64,000 nucleotides of DNA from Antedon mediterranea (taxonomy: Eukaryota > Echinodermata > Crinoidea > Comatulida > Antedonidae): positions 28,256,288 to 28,320,287 of the forward strand of contig NC_092676.1 of NCBI RefSeq assembly GCF_964355755.1, in the 5' to 3' direction. How positions within the stretch are numbered: position 1 is the first letter of the stretch; each line of letters begins with the position of its first letter. The notes beneath the pieces are model-generated. The model saw only the letters and a list, made by a program, of their open reading frames with translations. It was not told the DNA's origin and did not search any database. Shown piece after piece: positions 25,044 through 35,785 of this stretch. The position numbers and the translations under genes are program-made.

Positions 25044-25553
25044 GGGTCATTCCATCTCAGATCACCCAATGAGTTAAACCCTACCTCTTCCAATTTTGAT
25101 GAAATTTGGTATATGGGTGATTCATAGCAATTAAAGCCAAAATTTCAAATTTTAACTTTATCGGACCAACGGTTTTCGAGATATCGCAATTTCAATTTTC
25201 GGTTTTTACGCAAAAACGGCGCGTCCGCCACGTTTCAAAGAGCTGTATCTCGGGAACTATAGGTTCGATTTTAAAAACAAAGGTATTTTTGTAAAGGGGA
25301 GACCATAAGGAATCTAAATATACTAATTGTGTGTGTTTTATGTTAATTTTAAGTTGAATAAAACTTTGATATATATTTTGACCTTGAAATTGACCCCGTG
25401 GAACACGGCCGATTTGTTGGTGACCATCACGAAAAATGTAGCCCTACGTGTCAACTACAACATATAAAAAAATTGGAGGGGTTTTTTTCTTTGTTTCCAT
25501 GAAATTACAATTTGAAGTTGACATACCTCTTCCTTTTAGTGTATTTTTGGTGT
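25044..25553 (+). repeat. Left terminal inverted repeat
   Basis: About 510 bp. Landmarks shared in inverse order with 27099-27620: 'gggtcattccatctcag', 'ttcgagatatcgcaattt', 'gtaaaggggagaccataagg', 'gaccccgtggaacacgg' and 'cctcttccttttagtgta'. Confidence 0.92.
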
Positions 25554-25977
25554 CTGTCCATGCATTACTTCAATGTCAATTTGATGTATTCCAAAAATAA
25601 TTTTATTTACAAACTAAATATCATTATAATGTTACAATTGTCTATGTCTGGCCTTTACTCCTTGTCATCTGGCCAATTCAAACAGTATTTAGAAATGTTG
25701 TGGCGATCATTTTGGGAAATACTGTAATTCCTAGTCGAAGAGGATTTTATAAACGGAGAGGCTATAATACAATGTACATTTGATTCAGGAATCCAACAAC
25801 AGTCTTCTTTGGACGGCTAATAAAAGGTTTTCGCTGGCCCATGAGGATGCAATTTAATTTGATAATCCCCAAACTCTTCTGAGACATCCACAACCAAACC
25901 AATCCATGAGACATCATCATACTACAGCACACAAAATTCTGAAGTCTAATAATGGTGGGTTGTGTATCAGCAACAAT

Positions 25978-26205
25978 TTAATTTTCATCACTGAAAGATT
26001 CTTGAATCACTACCACATCCGGAGGGTTTATCTGGGTACTAAGTTTGTAGACCTGCATCTGTGCCAGAGAAACAGGAACAAAGCGATGGTATTGTAATGT
26101 ACCCTTGATGGTCTGGGCGAGGCTGAATCTCGGCTTTATTTCTTTTTCCACAGTAGATACCTCATCTATTCCCACATGAAAAAAGTTGATGCCTGGAATG
26201 TCCAT
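25978..26205 (-). pseudogene. Transposase fragment, C-terminal side
   Basis: Frame with 'GTLQYHRFVPVSLAQMQV', read on the minus strand below the SINE. It appears to continue the frame at 26568-26818 after the SINE interruption. By family resemblance the 'I.GT..YH.F.P' wording follows the catalytic region in transposase-like proteins of this kind. Assignment is moderate. Confidence 0.5.
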
Positions 26206-26217
26206 ATGAGCAAGTCA

Positions 26218-26567
26218 TATGGCTGAGCAGTTAAGGCAGGGGTGCAGTTTACCGTACCTAAAGAGCCAAGAACAACATCGGCAAGGGTTCGAGGCCGACT
26301 CGCTCCTAGTTCTGGTGGTGGAACAAGTCTTCTCGGATAAGGACTATAAACCGTAGGTCCAGTGTACACATTTATAACCTGTGTGTACTTTAAAGAACCC
26401 AGTTCATTATTCGAAAAAGAGTAGGGGTTACCCCGGTGAACTGGTTCACACAATAGCCCCTGTATCAGGGGGATTACCACCTACAGTATCTGATAGGACA
26501 GTGATTAATTCACTATTGGTAATCCTTGGCCACATTGCCTAAAGACATAAAATAAAAATTAAAAATT
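26218..26567 (+). mobile_element. tRNA-derived SINE (family 1) inside the DNA transposon
   Basis: The head looks like a Leu/Ser-type tRNA: A box 'tggctgagcagttaagg' (26220) and B box 'gggttcgaggcc' (26285-26296), 55 bp apart. The body continues to a tail 'attggtaatccttggccaca' and an A-rich end. It splits the transposase frame. A second copy lies inverted at 34926-35250. Open frames across it are fortuitous. Confidence 0.8.
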
Positions 26568-26818
26568 ACACAGTAGTCGAACATACTGAGAGATGTGAGA
26601 ATATGACATTCAGTCAAACGCTGTAAGCTTCTCTTAGTGACAAGCCTCTTAACTGTTCCACCTATGCCATCACATGCACTCTTGCCATGCGATGTAGCGA
26701 AAAAATTCCACTCGGCGTCTAAACCAAAATCTTTCTGGTGGTGGCAAAGGTTAATAAAGTTATATTTGTTTTTGTATTGGCTGCCACATCCATCTGTGAA
26801 ATAATGAACTTTTTTCAT
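26568..26818 (-). pseudogene. Transposase fragment, catalytic core part
   Basis: Contains 'YFTDGCGSQYKNKYNFINLC' and 'FFATSHGKSACDGIGGTVKR'. The D-x-x-x-x-QYKN and SHGK-x-x-CDG-x-GG-x-VKR pair is a recurrent signature of transposase-like proteins abundant in invertebrate genomes. The frame then runs into SINE sequence. Only about 280 bp separates its start from the right inverted repeat, so the N-terminus has probably been lost. Confidence 0.65.
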
Positions 26819-27098
26819 GGTTGGTAGTTTTGTTTTTAAATAGGGGATGACAACCTTTAAAAAGGCCTATACAGTTAACTGTTGTATGTTATCTGCAATC
26901 ACTTATTATGCATATGTAAATGTGCATAATAACATAGTAAGGACACTAAACTATGTGTCAAAATTGATTTGAAAAGTATGTGAGTTACCCAGTATTTCTC
27001 ATATCAAAATACATCTACTGTTTAAGTGGGCCTGATGAGAAAGCGTAACAATAAGACACCTTAACAGTTAGTGTTCACACTGTGTATAAAGTATAACA

Positions 27099-27620
27099 AC
27101 ACCAAAAATACACTAAAAGGAAGAGGTATGTCAACTTCAAATTGTAATTTTATGGAAACAAACAAAAAAAACCCTCCAATTTTTTTTTATATGTTGTAGT
27201 TGACACGTAGGGCTACATTTTTCGTGATAGTCACCAACAAATCGGGCGTGTTCCACGGGGTCGATTTCAAGGTCAAAATATATGTCAAAGTTTTATTCAA
27301 CTTAAAATTAACATAAAACACACAGAATTAGTATATTTAGGTTCCTTATGGTCTCCCCTTTACAAAAATACCTTTGTTTTTAAAATCGAACCCATAGTTC
27401 CCGAGATACAGCTCTTTGAAACGTGGCGGTCGCGCCCTTTTTTGCGTAAAAACCGAAAATTTAAATTGCGATATCTTGAAAACCGTTGGTCCGATAAAGT
27501 TAAAATTTGAAATTTTTGCTTTAATTGCTATGAATCACCCATATACCAAATTTCATCAAAATTGGAAGAGGTAGGGTTTAAAATTCCATTTTTTTTGGGT
27601 GAACTGAGATGGAATGACCC
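27099..27620 (-). repeat. Right terminal inverted repeat
   Basis: Inverse partner of 25044-25553, ending 'ctgagatggaatgaccc' just before the AAAG target copy. Confidence 0.92.
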
Positions 27621-29944
27621 AAAGACGAATCAACACATGACGCTAATTTAAAACGTGTCATGGACCGTACAAAGGAAGTTGGGTTAAAACTCAACCCAAA
27701 CAAATGCATGGTGAAGTCCCAAAGAATTAAATTCTTTGGAAATATTCTCACACACAAGGGTCTTGAACCAGATCCAAGTAAAGTTACATCAATTATAAAC
27801 ATGACACCTCCAACAAACGTAACAGAACTACAATCACTACTGGGCATGGCCAATTATCTTGGACGTTTCACTCCAAATTTGGCAACCATCACAAGTTGTC
27901 TTCGAGACTTAACAAAGAAAGACGTGATTTTCTCATGGGGCCCAGAACACCAAGCCGCTTTTAAAAAACTGAAAGAGGCAATCAGCGCAACGCCAACGCT
28001 GGCATACTTTAATCACAAAAAAGAAGTTACTGTACAAACTGATGCCAGTATGCGAGGCCTCGGAGCGACTCTAATGCAAAATGGACAACCGGTTGCTTAC
28101 GCAAGCAAAAGCCTCACAGACACTGAGAGAAATTACTGTAACATTGAACGAGAAATGCTGGGTGTCGTTTTTGGACTTGAACGGTTTCATCATTATATAT
28201 ACGGAAGACATATTACCATTGAGACCGATCACAAGCCTCTCGAGGCTATTACAAAAAAACATCTGAGGAATGCACCACCCAGACTCATGCGAATGCTACT
28301 TCGAATACAGAAGTACGACTTTACCGTCAAATACATTCCGGGACGAGAAATACCCGTTGCCGATGGACTGTCACGGTTGCCAGTCAAGGGCGAAGAGATA
28401 AAGGATATCGACATTACCATTCACGACATTACATGCACTACAGCATCCAGACTGGAAAAGATAAGACATTCAACTCAAAACGACAAAACACTTAACATCC
28501 TTACACATATAATTGCTGAAGGATGGCCAGAAACCCATAGCACGTGCCCAAAGGAAGCAATGCCTTTTTGGAACTTTCGAGAAGAGCTAGTCAGTCACAA
28601 TGGAGTAGTTCTGAAAGGAAACCGTGTTATAATTCCAAAGGAAATGCAGAGAGAGATTCTTGACAAAATACATACAGGACATCAAGGTATAGAGAAATGT
28701 CGACTTAGAGCCCGAGAATCAGTATTCTGGTGCGGTATTAATTCCGATATTGACAACATGGTCAAACAATGTAGTGTTTGTCAACACAATCAAGTAGCCC
28801 AGCAACAAGAGCCACTGATCCCCATTGAAGCCAGCAAACCATGGGATATAATCGGATCTGATCTATTTCACTGGAACGGACACAACTACTTGCTGGTAGT
28901 GGACTACTACAGTTCGTATGTAATAATACGGAAGTTAACAAGTATCACCTCACAAGCAATCGTAAGCAAACTTAAAATCATATTCTCTGAATTCGGAATT
29001 CCAAACACATTCATAAGCGATAATGGCAAACAGTACGACTCTGATGAATTTCGAATGTTCACGAACACTTACAATTTTAAACACACTACAAGCAGTCCGA
29101 GATATCCACAATGTAACGGCAAGGCAGAGAGATTTGTGGGTATCACAAAGAAAGCGCTGGAGAAGTCGTATGAAGCTGGAGATGACCCTGCCTTAGCACT
29201 CCTATGTCTACGCACCACACCCCTTCAAGCAGGAATGCCCTCACCAGCAGAGATCATGTTTGGACGCAAGATACAGGCAAACTTACCGGTAATAAGCACC
29301 AATAAGTATGATCACACAAAATTTACTCGTTCAACAAAATGGTATACTCACTATAATCAACATGCTAAACCACTCAAGGAACTTCAGAACGGACAAAGCG
29401 TAAGGGTCCAAGACTATAAAACCAAGAAATGGAAACCAGCGATCATAGACAAACCAAGTTCAGAACCCAGATCATACCTTCTGACCACATCAACAGGAGC
29501 CCAGTATCGTAGAAACCGTCGACACATACGGACAACTGGCGAAACCTTCCAAAAAACACTAAGCGATGATTCACAGGACATTATCAGTGAACCTGACACA
29601 CTAAAAGACGCCAAGCCAACAAATACACCACCACTAATTGAATCACCTAAGCTCATGCCTACACCTACGATCGGACAAGAAAACCAATATGTAACTAGAT
29701 CTGGCCGAACAGTGAATCCACCAAAGCGTCTGGACTTGTAATACAGTATAATAATACAGTAATATTAATAAATCACAACTTGAACTTGACTGCAGCTATA
29801 CATATCAATCTAATAACTCTATATGAACGTTTTACAAAGTTATATAAACTAGCATACAACGAACAGTGATACACGTATGCAATAACCAATTCATGATACT
29901 TTACTATTTATTTTTTTTTAAATTACAAGTTAGACACAATATTT

Positions 29945-29956
29945 AAAGAAGGGAGA
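29945..29956 (+). other. Polypurine tract
   Basis: 'aaagaagggaga', all purines, abuts the right LTR. This is the expected plus-strand primer site for reverse transcription. Confidence 0.8.
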
Positions 29957-30148
29957 TGTCACAGTATTGATCTGCTGCCACCTACAGTTATGACTCAACT
30001 AATATATTATTTGCTGCCACCTATTGTGGGTTGACCTTTGAGTGAATAAAGGCACTTCGATATAGTTAATGCTACATGTGTGTGAGCCTGTTTATTACTG
30101 GGTTTGAATCTAAGAAAGCATTCACCATCAAGCACATACATCACGACA
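29957..30148 (+). repeat. Right LTR, 192 bp
   Basis: Identical to the left LTR, followed by target duplication ATGCA (30149-30153) and the remainder of EEP copy b. Confidence 0.95.
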
Positions 30149-30771
30149 ATGCATACACAGCAGTATTGATTAAAAATAACATTATTGGAGAAAACAATAA
30201 AATATATGAGAACAAAAAAATTCCAGCTGTTTGCGAAGATGTTCGTCATTGTACAGTGGAAATGACAAATATGATCGTTATTTCATGGCACGGTAACCAG
30301 ATAATAAATAAAAAAGGCACACCAAAAAACAAAAAAAAGGTTCCAAAAGATGCAAAGAAGAGCATATTTAAAGCTCTTCAGCGTCACGCATTTGACCTCG
30401 TAAAGGAATACAGTTTACCGGTTATCATTGGTGGAGATTTTAATATAACATTCAACGAACTCGAAAGTTTAGAGACAGTAGGCCTACCAACAGAGTGCGA
30501 TCATCATTACTTTCAAAGTCCAAATGACCTAAACGTCGGCGAAGAGAAAATTAGAAGTGATATTGATTTCTTTTATGTAGTACTCCCTAATTTACTCGGT
30601 ACAGCAACCCCATTTCTACCGCATTTTGCAGAATCACAAACAAATGAGAACACAGAGGGAGTGAGTGCATCGCCACAACAAGATGAAACCTCCGTTGATG
30701 AAATTACACCTGATATGGCAAATGTGAATCTAGACGAAGACAATTCTGTCGTTGTAAAAGACTTTGTGTAG

Positions 30772-31189
30772 TACATAGTGTTTTTAGTTCTGTAGGCCTA
30801 ACAGGTCTGATTAAACATTTCTGTAGGTCTGAAATACTAGTGTATATTAGTAGTTCTAAATAGTACACAGATAACAATATATTATATCGACAAACAAAAT
30901 GTATGTTTTTATTCACAAAGTTATTTTTGTTGTCATTTTTTAATGATACGTATCCCATGATGTAATATATTTCACGTGTTTTCCTATACATGATACACGT
31001 TTTAATGTTTATATATACAAACAATTATATATGTAGGTAAATCTATTGAAAAATATAAGAAAATTATGAAATAAAGAAGATTAGATAACAATGGATTAAA
31101 CAAATATTAACTGTTGTATTATAAAAAATATTAATGATATGAATTAATGAATAAAAGTGGTGGTTCACGCCACAGACGAGAGTTACATT
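30772..31189 (+). other. 3' flank of EEP copy b
   Basis: Non-coding. Paralogous to 50090-50530 downstream of copy e, including 'acaggtctgattaaacattt' and an AATAAA near 31070 that may be the poly(A) signal. The conservation between the two shows that gene and 3' region were duplicated together. Confidence 0.6.
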
Positions 31190-31400
31190 CTTATTTGCTT
31201 CTTTATGATTGCTTATTCAGCTGAAGGTGACCTAGGATTTATTCCAACAGAGGCTATATAAGTTCTTATAATTCAGAGGGTTGTAAAGCCGGCCAACAAT
31301 AATGCTCAGTATAAAACCTGACCGGATACAACCTCATGGTATTGTTATTATCGTGAACGACAATGTGAATTAGTCTTAAATTCATCTGAATGATGGATAA
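31190..31400 (+). pseudogene. Decayed Ig V-like exon, module 1
   Basis: Aligns with the Ig frame at 51242: 'gctgaaggtgacctaggattta', 'aatgctcagtataaaacctga' and 'aacctcatggtattgttatt' match in order. Several indels and stops destroy the frame. A paralogous relic lies at 50535-50735. Confidence 0.55.
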
Positions 31401-31605
31401 AAATAAGTCTGGACTGTTTGAAGCACCTTTGGCTGGTCCCATCAACCAAGGGCTTCTCTCGTCCAGTGCCCACTGCATAATGCCTTCTATAACTCTTTTA
31501 TGCAAGGTTTTAAATGACCGCACATCAAGTACTTTTTCAGAGATATATTTATACATAATACATAGGATCGCAATTAAATAAAGTTAACAAGGTTTGTTTA
31601 ATTCA

Positions 31606-33219
31606 TCATATCATTATTGTTTATTAGGTGATCATTTAGAATAAAATGATCACCTATTGTTATTGTATGAAATCTTTATTATTATTTTTTTTTTCTTTTT
31701 ATTGTTTCTGTACACTATTTTGTGTAACAATTATCTCAAAACGTTTAATGTCAATGATTACCAAAATTTCAGAATATCTTTCAAATAATATAACTTAATC
31801 CTAATTAGCTTTCCAGCGTGATCACTCATCCGTGACGTCATTTATACGCCATTTTGTGAAATCACATTATTAATCATATCTCCATAATTCATTATGACAT
31901 ATTAATGAAATTCACTACAGGTAAACTTCAGGTCAAGGGTAAAAATATTAGCAAATAAAAAGTTGCGCGTTTCAAGGTCATGCACGTGAAATCGTGCGTT
32001 AAAAATTTAAAACGTGCACAATTAGGTTTTGATCAATTTAGAGCATGAATTAGGCCATTTGCGCGTTTCAAAAAAATTACTGCGCAAAAATGCGTTTTTG
32101 TGCGCACGATTCTTAAAATGCGTAAAAAATAAAATTTGATGTATAAATTACATTCTACTCACAATCCTTAGTAGTACATTCACCAATTTTGAGTCCATTC
32201 CGACTTAAAATAACGCTATACGAGCACGTTAAAAATGACAAAATGCGCACACTAATTGTACAAAAGTGCTAAAAATGGTAAAAAATAAGGACTTTTTAAA
32301 ATGAATATAACTCTTCAGAATGGCAGATGACCCCCCAATTTTTTTAACTTATTATGGAAGCCAATCAGTTGTAGATACAAATGTATATACACATTAGACG
32401 TACAAAATGGTATGACGTCAAATGGCCACTTGAATTTAAAAATTAGGAATTTTTATCTTTTTGTGTGGGTTATCACATTCAATAGAGCGCATCTCCGTTA
32501 TTTGAGCCCGATTTTCGCACAACTTTTAGTATGTGCTTGCTCAATTAATTATTCTTCTAATGAGTTGTCAACATTTTTATTTTGATGACGTCATCACGCG
32601 TAAAAACTTGAATAACCTAGGTCGTGTAATTTCAGCTACACCATACATTTGAATATCTTATAGCTCTTCAGAATTAAAGGTGACCTTGAAGATTATAACT
32701 TATTATGAAAGCTGATGAAATGTAAATATGAATTCATATTAAAATTAAGCCTATCGGATGTTGTGATGTTATCATATGGCCAGTTGAAGTTAAAAAGTAG
32801 TTTTTAAATTTCTTTAGTCAAAGTTATACAAATTTCAAAGACCGCGCATTGCGCTTCTACGTGTCAAATTTTCTTCCAATCCTTATATTTATTTGCTCAA
32901 TTCATTATCTTTCTAAATTGTCATCTTCGAGTTTATTTTGAAAATTCCATCATACCAAAAAATTAGAACACGATATGAGTCCCGTAAATTCACCTATGCT
33001 ACACTGTATATAGATATACAGTATATACTGTACATATTGTATGACACATAATAGGTAGAACTCAGCACTATAAGTGTATATGCATCATGTCATAGGATGG
33101 CGTACATCAACTTTTAACGATCGTATGTAAACGTACATGCATGTTTAAAAAATGTTAATTTTATTAAAATGATAAAAATGATCACCTATAATTCGTCAAA
33201 GTGACGAATTAAATTCTAG
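31606..33219 (+). mobile_element. Helitron-like non-autonomous insertion
   Basis: The 3' end shows a 9-bp stem hairpin (AATTCGTCA / TGACGAATT, 33190-33210), five bases, then CTAG (33216-33219) and T, as Helitrons end. A 5' TC preceded by A (31605) fits insertion between A and T, but is weak evidence. Near the 5' end is a palindrome 'taggtgatcattt...aaaatgatcaccta' (31625-31656), and 'tgatcaccta' recurs just before the 3' hairpin, so a TIR element is an alternative. The insertion is absent from the paralogous module near 50948. No coding frame is seen. Confidence 0.55.
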
Positions 33220-33421
33220 TTTCCTCTTAATGTTGAATTGTATTTTGAATTCATGAGGATCATTAATAATGGTGGTCACTGTAATCGTCAATATCAGTTT
33301 CCGTTTCGTATGGAAACACCAATAATAAAATAACGGTGTTTAAAATAATAAGGAAATAATAACATGAAAACAATATTTAAAATATAGACTTACCCAAAAA
33401 GGAAAACAGAATCAACATACA

Positions 33422-33772
33422 ATTCGAAACGGAAGGACGTTTGTAACACTGTTATTTGTTGTTTTAAGATTTCTTATTGTTAATTCAGTTGAAGATGACC
33501 TAGAATTTAGTGCAAAGACAGGCACTATAGTTCTGAGTGAAGGATCAAGAGGCCAACTAGAATGCTCAGTATCAGACATGACAAAATATACAATCTCATG
33601 GTATAGAGAAACAAGAAATGGTGACAGAACAATCATTTACAGAGATGGAATGCTGATACTGAACAACTTGAGAAGAGAACAAGCATACAGCAACCATATA
33701 TTATATGTTCAAATAAGACAAGCACGTGGACGATATCTTGGTTATTTTCTTAATCGTAATAATTACACATGA
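33422..33772 (+). pseudogene. Ig V-like gene fragment, module 1 copy
   Basis: Close paralogue of 51242-51535 ('LECSVSDMTKYTISWYRE' in both). Here the start ATG has become ACG and one T of 'cgttttgta' is missing, so the signal-peptide frame is lost. The second half stays open to 33772. It has Cys-Trp of the Ig core, but no second Cys is seen before the stop. Confidence 0.65.
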
Positions 33773-34128
33773 TTTAACAGTTGACACTGTGCTTCGTCAG
33801 CTCTATTACTTTTATTGATACATTTAAGGACTATATAGAATATAATATCGAATTGAATTCTTATTATATGCTGACTATAATTGAATTTTTTTTACCGACA
33901 TTTGAATTTTCGCTTAAAAGATAAAATAGTAGGCCTAATTAAAATTTATTTTTATATAACCCATTTCTGCAATTCATTTTTTATAAACCGATGCTTATAG
34001 CATTTATTGCGATAGCAAAAGTGCATCTTAATATAATTATTGTACAGTATTAAATATTGTTTATTTCAGAGCCCCAATTTGACATGCACTTAAGCCTACT
34101 TTTCCTGCAGACAGATAGGCCTACTCTT

Positions 34129-34160
34129 GAATGCTCGACCAAGTTATACACGCCAAAATA
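34129..34160 (+). pseudogene. Relic of tm7sf3 exon 11 tail
   Basis: 'gaatgctcgaccaagttata' plus 'cgccaaaa' matches the exon 11 stretch 'gaatgcccggccaagttata...cgccaaaa' with a few substitutions and a 2-bp insertion. An acceptor-like 'tttatttcag' lies 60 bp upstream. Similar relics lie near 42691, 48815 and 51943. Confidence 0.6.
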
Positions 34161-34925
34161 GACATAAGCTATTTCTTAATAGGAAATTGGAATGTAGTGT
34201 TAGTTTATTAGAAAGATCGTCAATTTCGTATGAGTATGATTGTAAGTTTCGTATAAGTTTAAAGTGTTAATTCATTTTAATACGGTAGGTAGGTCTATAC
34301 ATTTTTAAGAAAAGAAATTTGCTAACCAGTGATAATATTTATGTTAAACCTGTAGATACTGCGCTGAGATAATTAAGTAATGATAACAAGCTGATATTAT
34401 TCTCGACCCAGAATTCTAAACGCATTGCTCCTGTCTTTTCTATCGTGAAAATAGAATAACATTACTAAACACGCGATATCTAAAAATATATGTTCTTTTA
34501 TCATATAGAATAATTGATGATTTTTAGTTTGTAAATTTCATGCTGGTACTGTCCTCGTTGGAATTTTATTTCACAACTGGCATATTTTATTTGTAAACAG
34601 TTCGTTTCTGTACACAATTTAAAGTTCCATGCTTCATCTGGCCAATTATGTTATTATATTTCCTATTATCAATTTGTTCTCATTCAAGGCAACAGGGAAA
34701 TAAAAGAAACTTAGTGTCTCTGAACTCTGCAAAATCATTTTTGTATTTTTATATACACCGACATTTTAGTTTTGTTATAAAATAATAAATGCAAGTTAGA
34801 TATTCTTTTTTCGTTTTTAATTAAACAAACACACGAATACTTCATTTAAAAAAAATGCCATTCAATGTATGATAATCCATGTGATCCATTTATTTTATTA
34901 GTTCGAATTAGAAATACATCATGTT

Positions 34926-35250
34926 TTATTTATTTTTTTTTTATTTTTTTTAAATTTTATTTTATGTCTTTAGGCAATGTGGCCAAGGATTACCAATAGT
35001 GAATTAATCACTGTCCTATCAGATATGTGGTAATACCCCTGATACAGGGGCTATTGTGTGAACCAGTTCACCGGGGTAACCCCCTACTCTTTTTCGAATA
35101 ATGAACTGGGTTATTTAAAGTACACACAGGTTATAACTGTGTACACTGGACTTACGGTTTATAGTCCTTATCCGAGAAGACTTGTTCCACCACCAGAACT
35201 AGGAGCGAGTCGGCCTCGAACCCTTGCCGATGTTGTTGTTGGCTCTTTAA
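34926..35250 (-). mobile_element. SINE family 1, inverted, head-truncated
   Basis: Inverse of the SINE at 26218, with B box on the minus strand (35212-35223) but the A-box side missing. Paralogous sites at 43445-43455 and 54120-54135 read straight through from 'atgttttaa' to 'cggttctatataatc'. They are natural empty sites, showing the SINE arrived after the duplication. Confidence 0.8.
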
Positions 35251-35392
35251 TACAGTTCTATATAATCATGGAAGTTAAATTATTTCTCCATGGTATAATC
35301 TATTCTCTTATTTGTTGATCAGATATGCTCATACATTTTACTTGATCAGAAGTTATAATGATCTTATTTATAGGCGCAGGCTCAGCCGTATT

Positions 35393-35490
35393 AATTTGAC
35401 CAATGACAAGCGATGGATTTGTTTTCGAGCCGTGAAAAGAATCAACACGTAACACTAATACACGAGTCATCACTTGTCATTGGTCAAATT
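35393..35490. promoter_or_regulatory. CCAAT-bearing inverted repeat upstream of EEP copy c
   Basis: Arms 'aatttgaccaatgacaagcg' and its inverse 'cacttgtcattggtcaaatt' flank 'gaaaagaatcaacacgtaac'. It lies about 170 bp before the copy c start codon. The element recurs before copies d and f. Confidence 0.6.
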
Positions 35491-35659
35491 ACTAAGTTTC
35501 GTAATAATATCTATACGGTTTACTTATTGATCCTGCATAAGTATTCATTATTATTCATACAACAAGTAAAATATGAATAGATATTTGTATTCACTTCAAC
35601 TAACGAGAGCAAGCAATCGATGAAGCAAAAGCAATTAGTCTACCTGGCTACATCACAAA

Positions 35660-35785
35660 ATGGCACCTCATAATCCTGTTACTGCTACTTATTATATGTC
35701 TGGTGAGGAAAATTACAAGCTTACAACTTACAATAACAACAAACCACATAAATCTATTGGTAATAACATTTTGATAATTTTTTAA
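35660..35785 (+). pseudogene. EEP-nuclease-like gene, copy c, 5' stub
   Basis: The frame begins 'MAPHNPVTATYYMSGEEN', identical to copy d, and stays homologous through 'KLTTYN' (about 35733). It then enters unrelated satellite sequence and stops at 35785, giving 41 codons. All catalytic motifs after the first Asn are missing. Copy f has the same break, so the truncation preceded duplication of this segment. Confidence 0.8.

Larger units (their letters stand above)
25044..27620. mobile_element. DNA transposon with ~510-bp terminal inverted repeats
   Basis: 2,577 bp, inserted in the RT region and flanked by a 4-bp duplication AAAG (25040-25043 and 27621-27624). The termini read 'gggtcattccatctcag' inward from both ends. 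The arms remain alignable for about 510-520 bp, with scattered substitutions. The interior carries minus-strand transposase fragments interrupted by a SINE. A 4-bp duplication with very long arms would suit Sola- or Chapaev/Academ-type elements; I cannot decide between them. Confidence 0.9.
23168..29741 (+). pseudogene. gag-pol of the LTR element, split by a DNA transposon
   Basis: The reading frame runs 23168-25043 and resumes at 27625-29741. The two pieces together are 3,993 nt, an exact multiple of three, so the nested insert is the only visible lesion. Gag is followed by two zinc knuckles (residues about 205-238; the second is a canonical CX2CX4HX4C) and a protease with 'LDSGAEVNV' near residue 311. 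The RT contains 'LPFGLVSAQDVFQ' and the active-site 'IADDIVVFG', and is interrupted immediately after it. The 3' piece holds the RT thumb, RNase H ('TDASMRGLGATL', 'TDHKPLEA'), integrase HHCC ('CSVCQHNQ' second half) and DDE core ('SDNGKQYDS', 'CNGKAERFVG'). It is not functional as found. Confidence 0.93.
22874..30148 (+). mobile_element. Ty3/gypsy-type LTR retrotransposon, recent insertion, itself interrupted
   Basis: 7,275 bp as found, about 4.7 kb without the DNA transposon nested in it. Both 192-bp LTRs are identical base for base by eye. They begin TG and end CA and are flanked by the 5-bp duplication. Internal order is PBS, gag, protease, reverse transcriptase, RNase H, integrase and polypurine tract. 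RT-RH-IN order places it in Ty3/gypsy. There is no envelope-like frame. A single gag-pol frame and the RT wording suggest the Mag/SURL-like lineage; that placement is inference. Confidence 0.95.
22658..30771 (+). pseudogene. EEP-nuclease-like gene, copy b, split by an LTR retrotransposon
   Basis: The 5' part is 22658-22873 (72 codons: 'ATCTLGKKEYKLTTYNAG', 'SDIVFFQEIN') and the 3' part resumes at 30154 after the duplicated target ATGCA. It ends at 30771 and carries 'RHCTVEMTNMIVISWHG', 'LPVIIGGDFN' and 'SDIDFFYVV'. The two parts are in frame with each other, and no other lesion is visible. The uninterrupted allele would encode 277 aa, closely similar to copy e. As it stands the gene is disrupted between residues 72 and 73. 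A tail rich in acidic residues and Ser follows the fold, as in copy e. Confidence 0.9.

Noticed and set aside
26218-26300. Leu/Ser tRNA-like sequence with A and B boxes
   Set aside because: No cloverleaf acceptor stem is apparent, and it is continuous with a SINE body and A-rich tail. The same holds for the heads at 13341, 45605 and 57303.
26166-26480. 104-codon minus-strand frame and its 35058-35318 relative, which look like a conserved protein pair
   Set aside because: Both lie inside copies of the same tRNA-derived SINE. The similarity is that of the repeat, not of a gene.
31266-31581. Overlapping plus and minus frames of 63-96 codons, with a similar one at 50613-50822
   Set aside because: They lie in the decayed Ig relic and its flank. 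Similarity between the two places reflects segmental duplication, not coding constraint.
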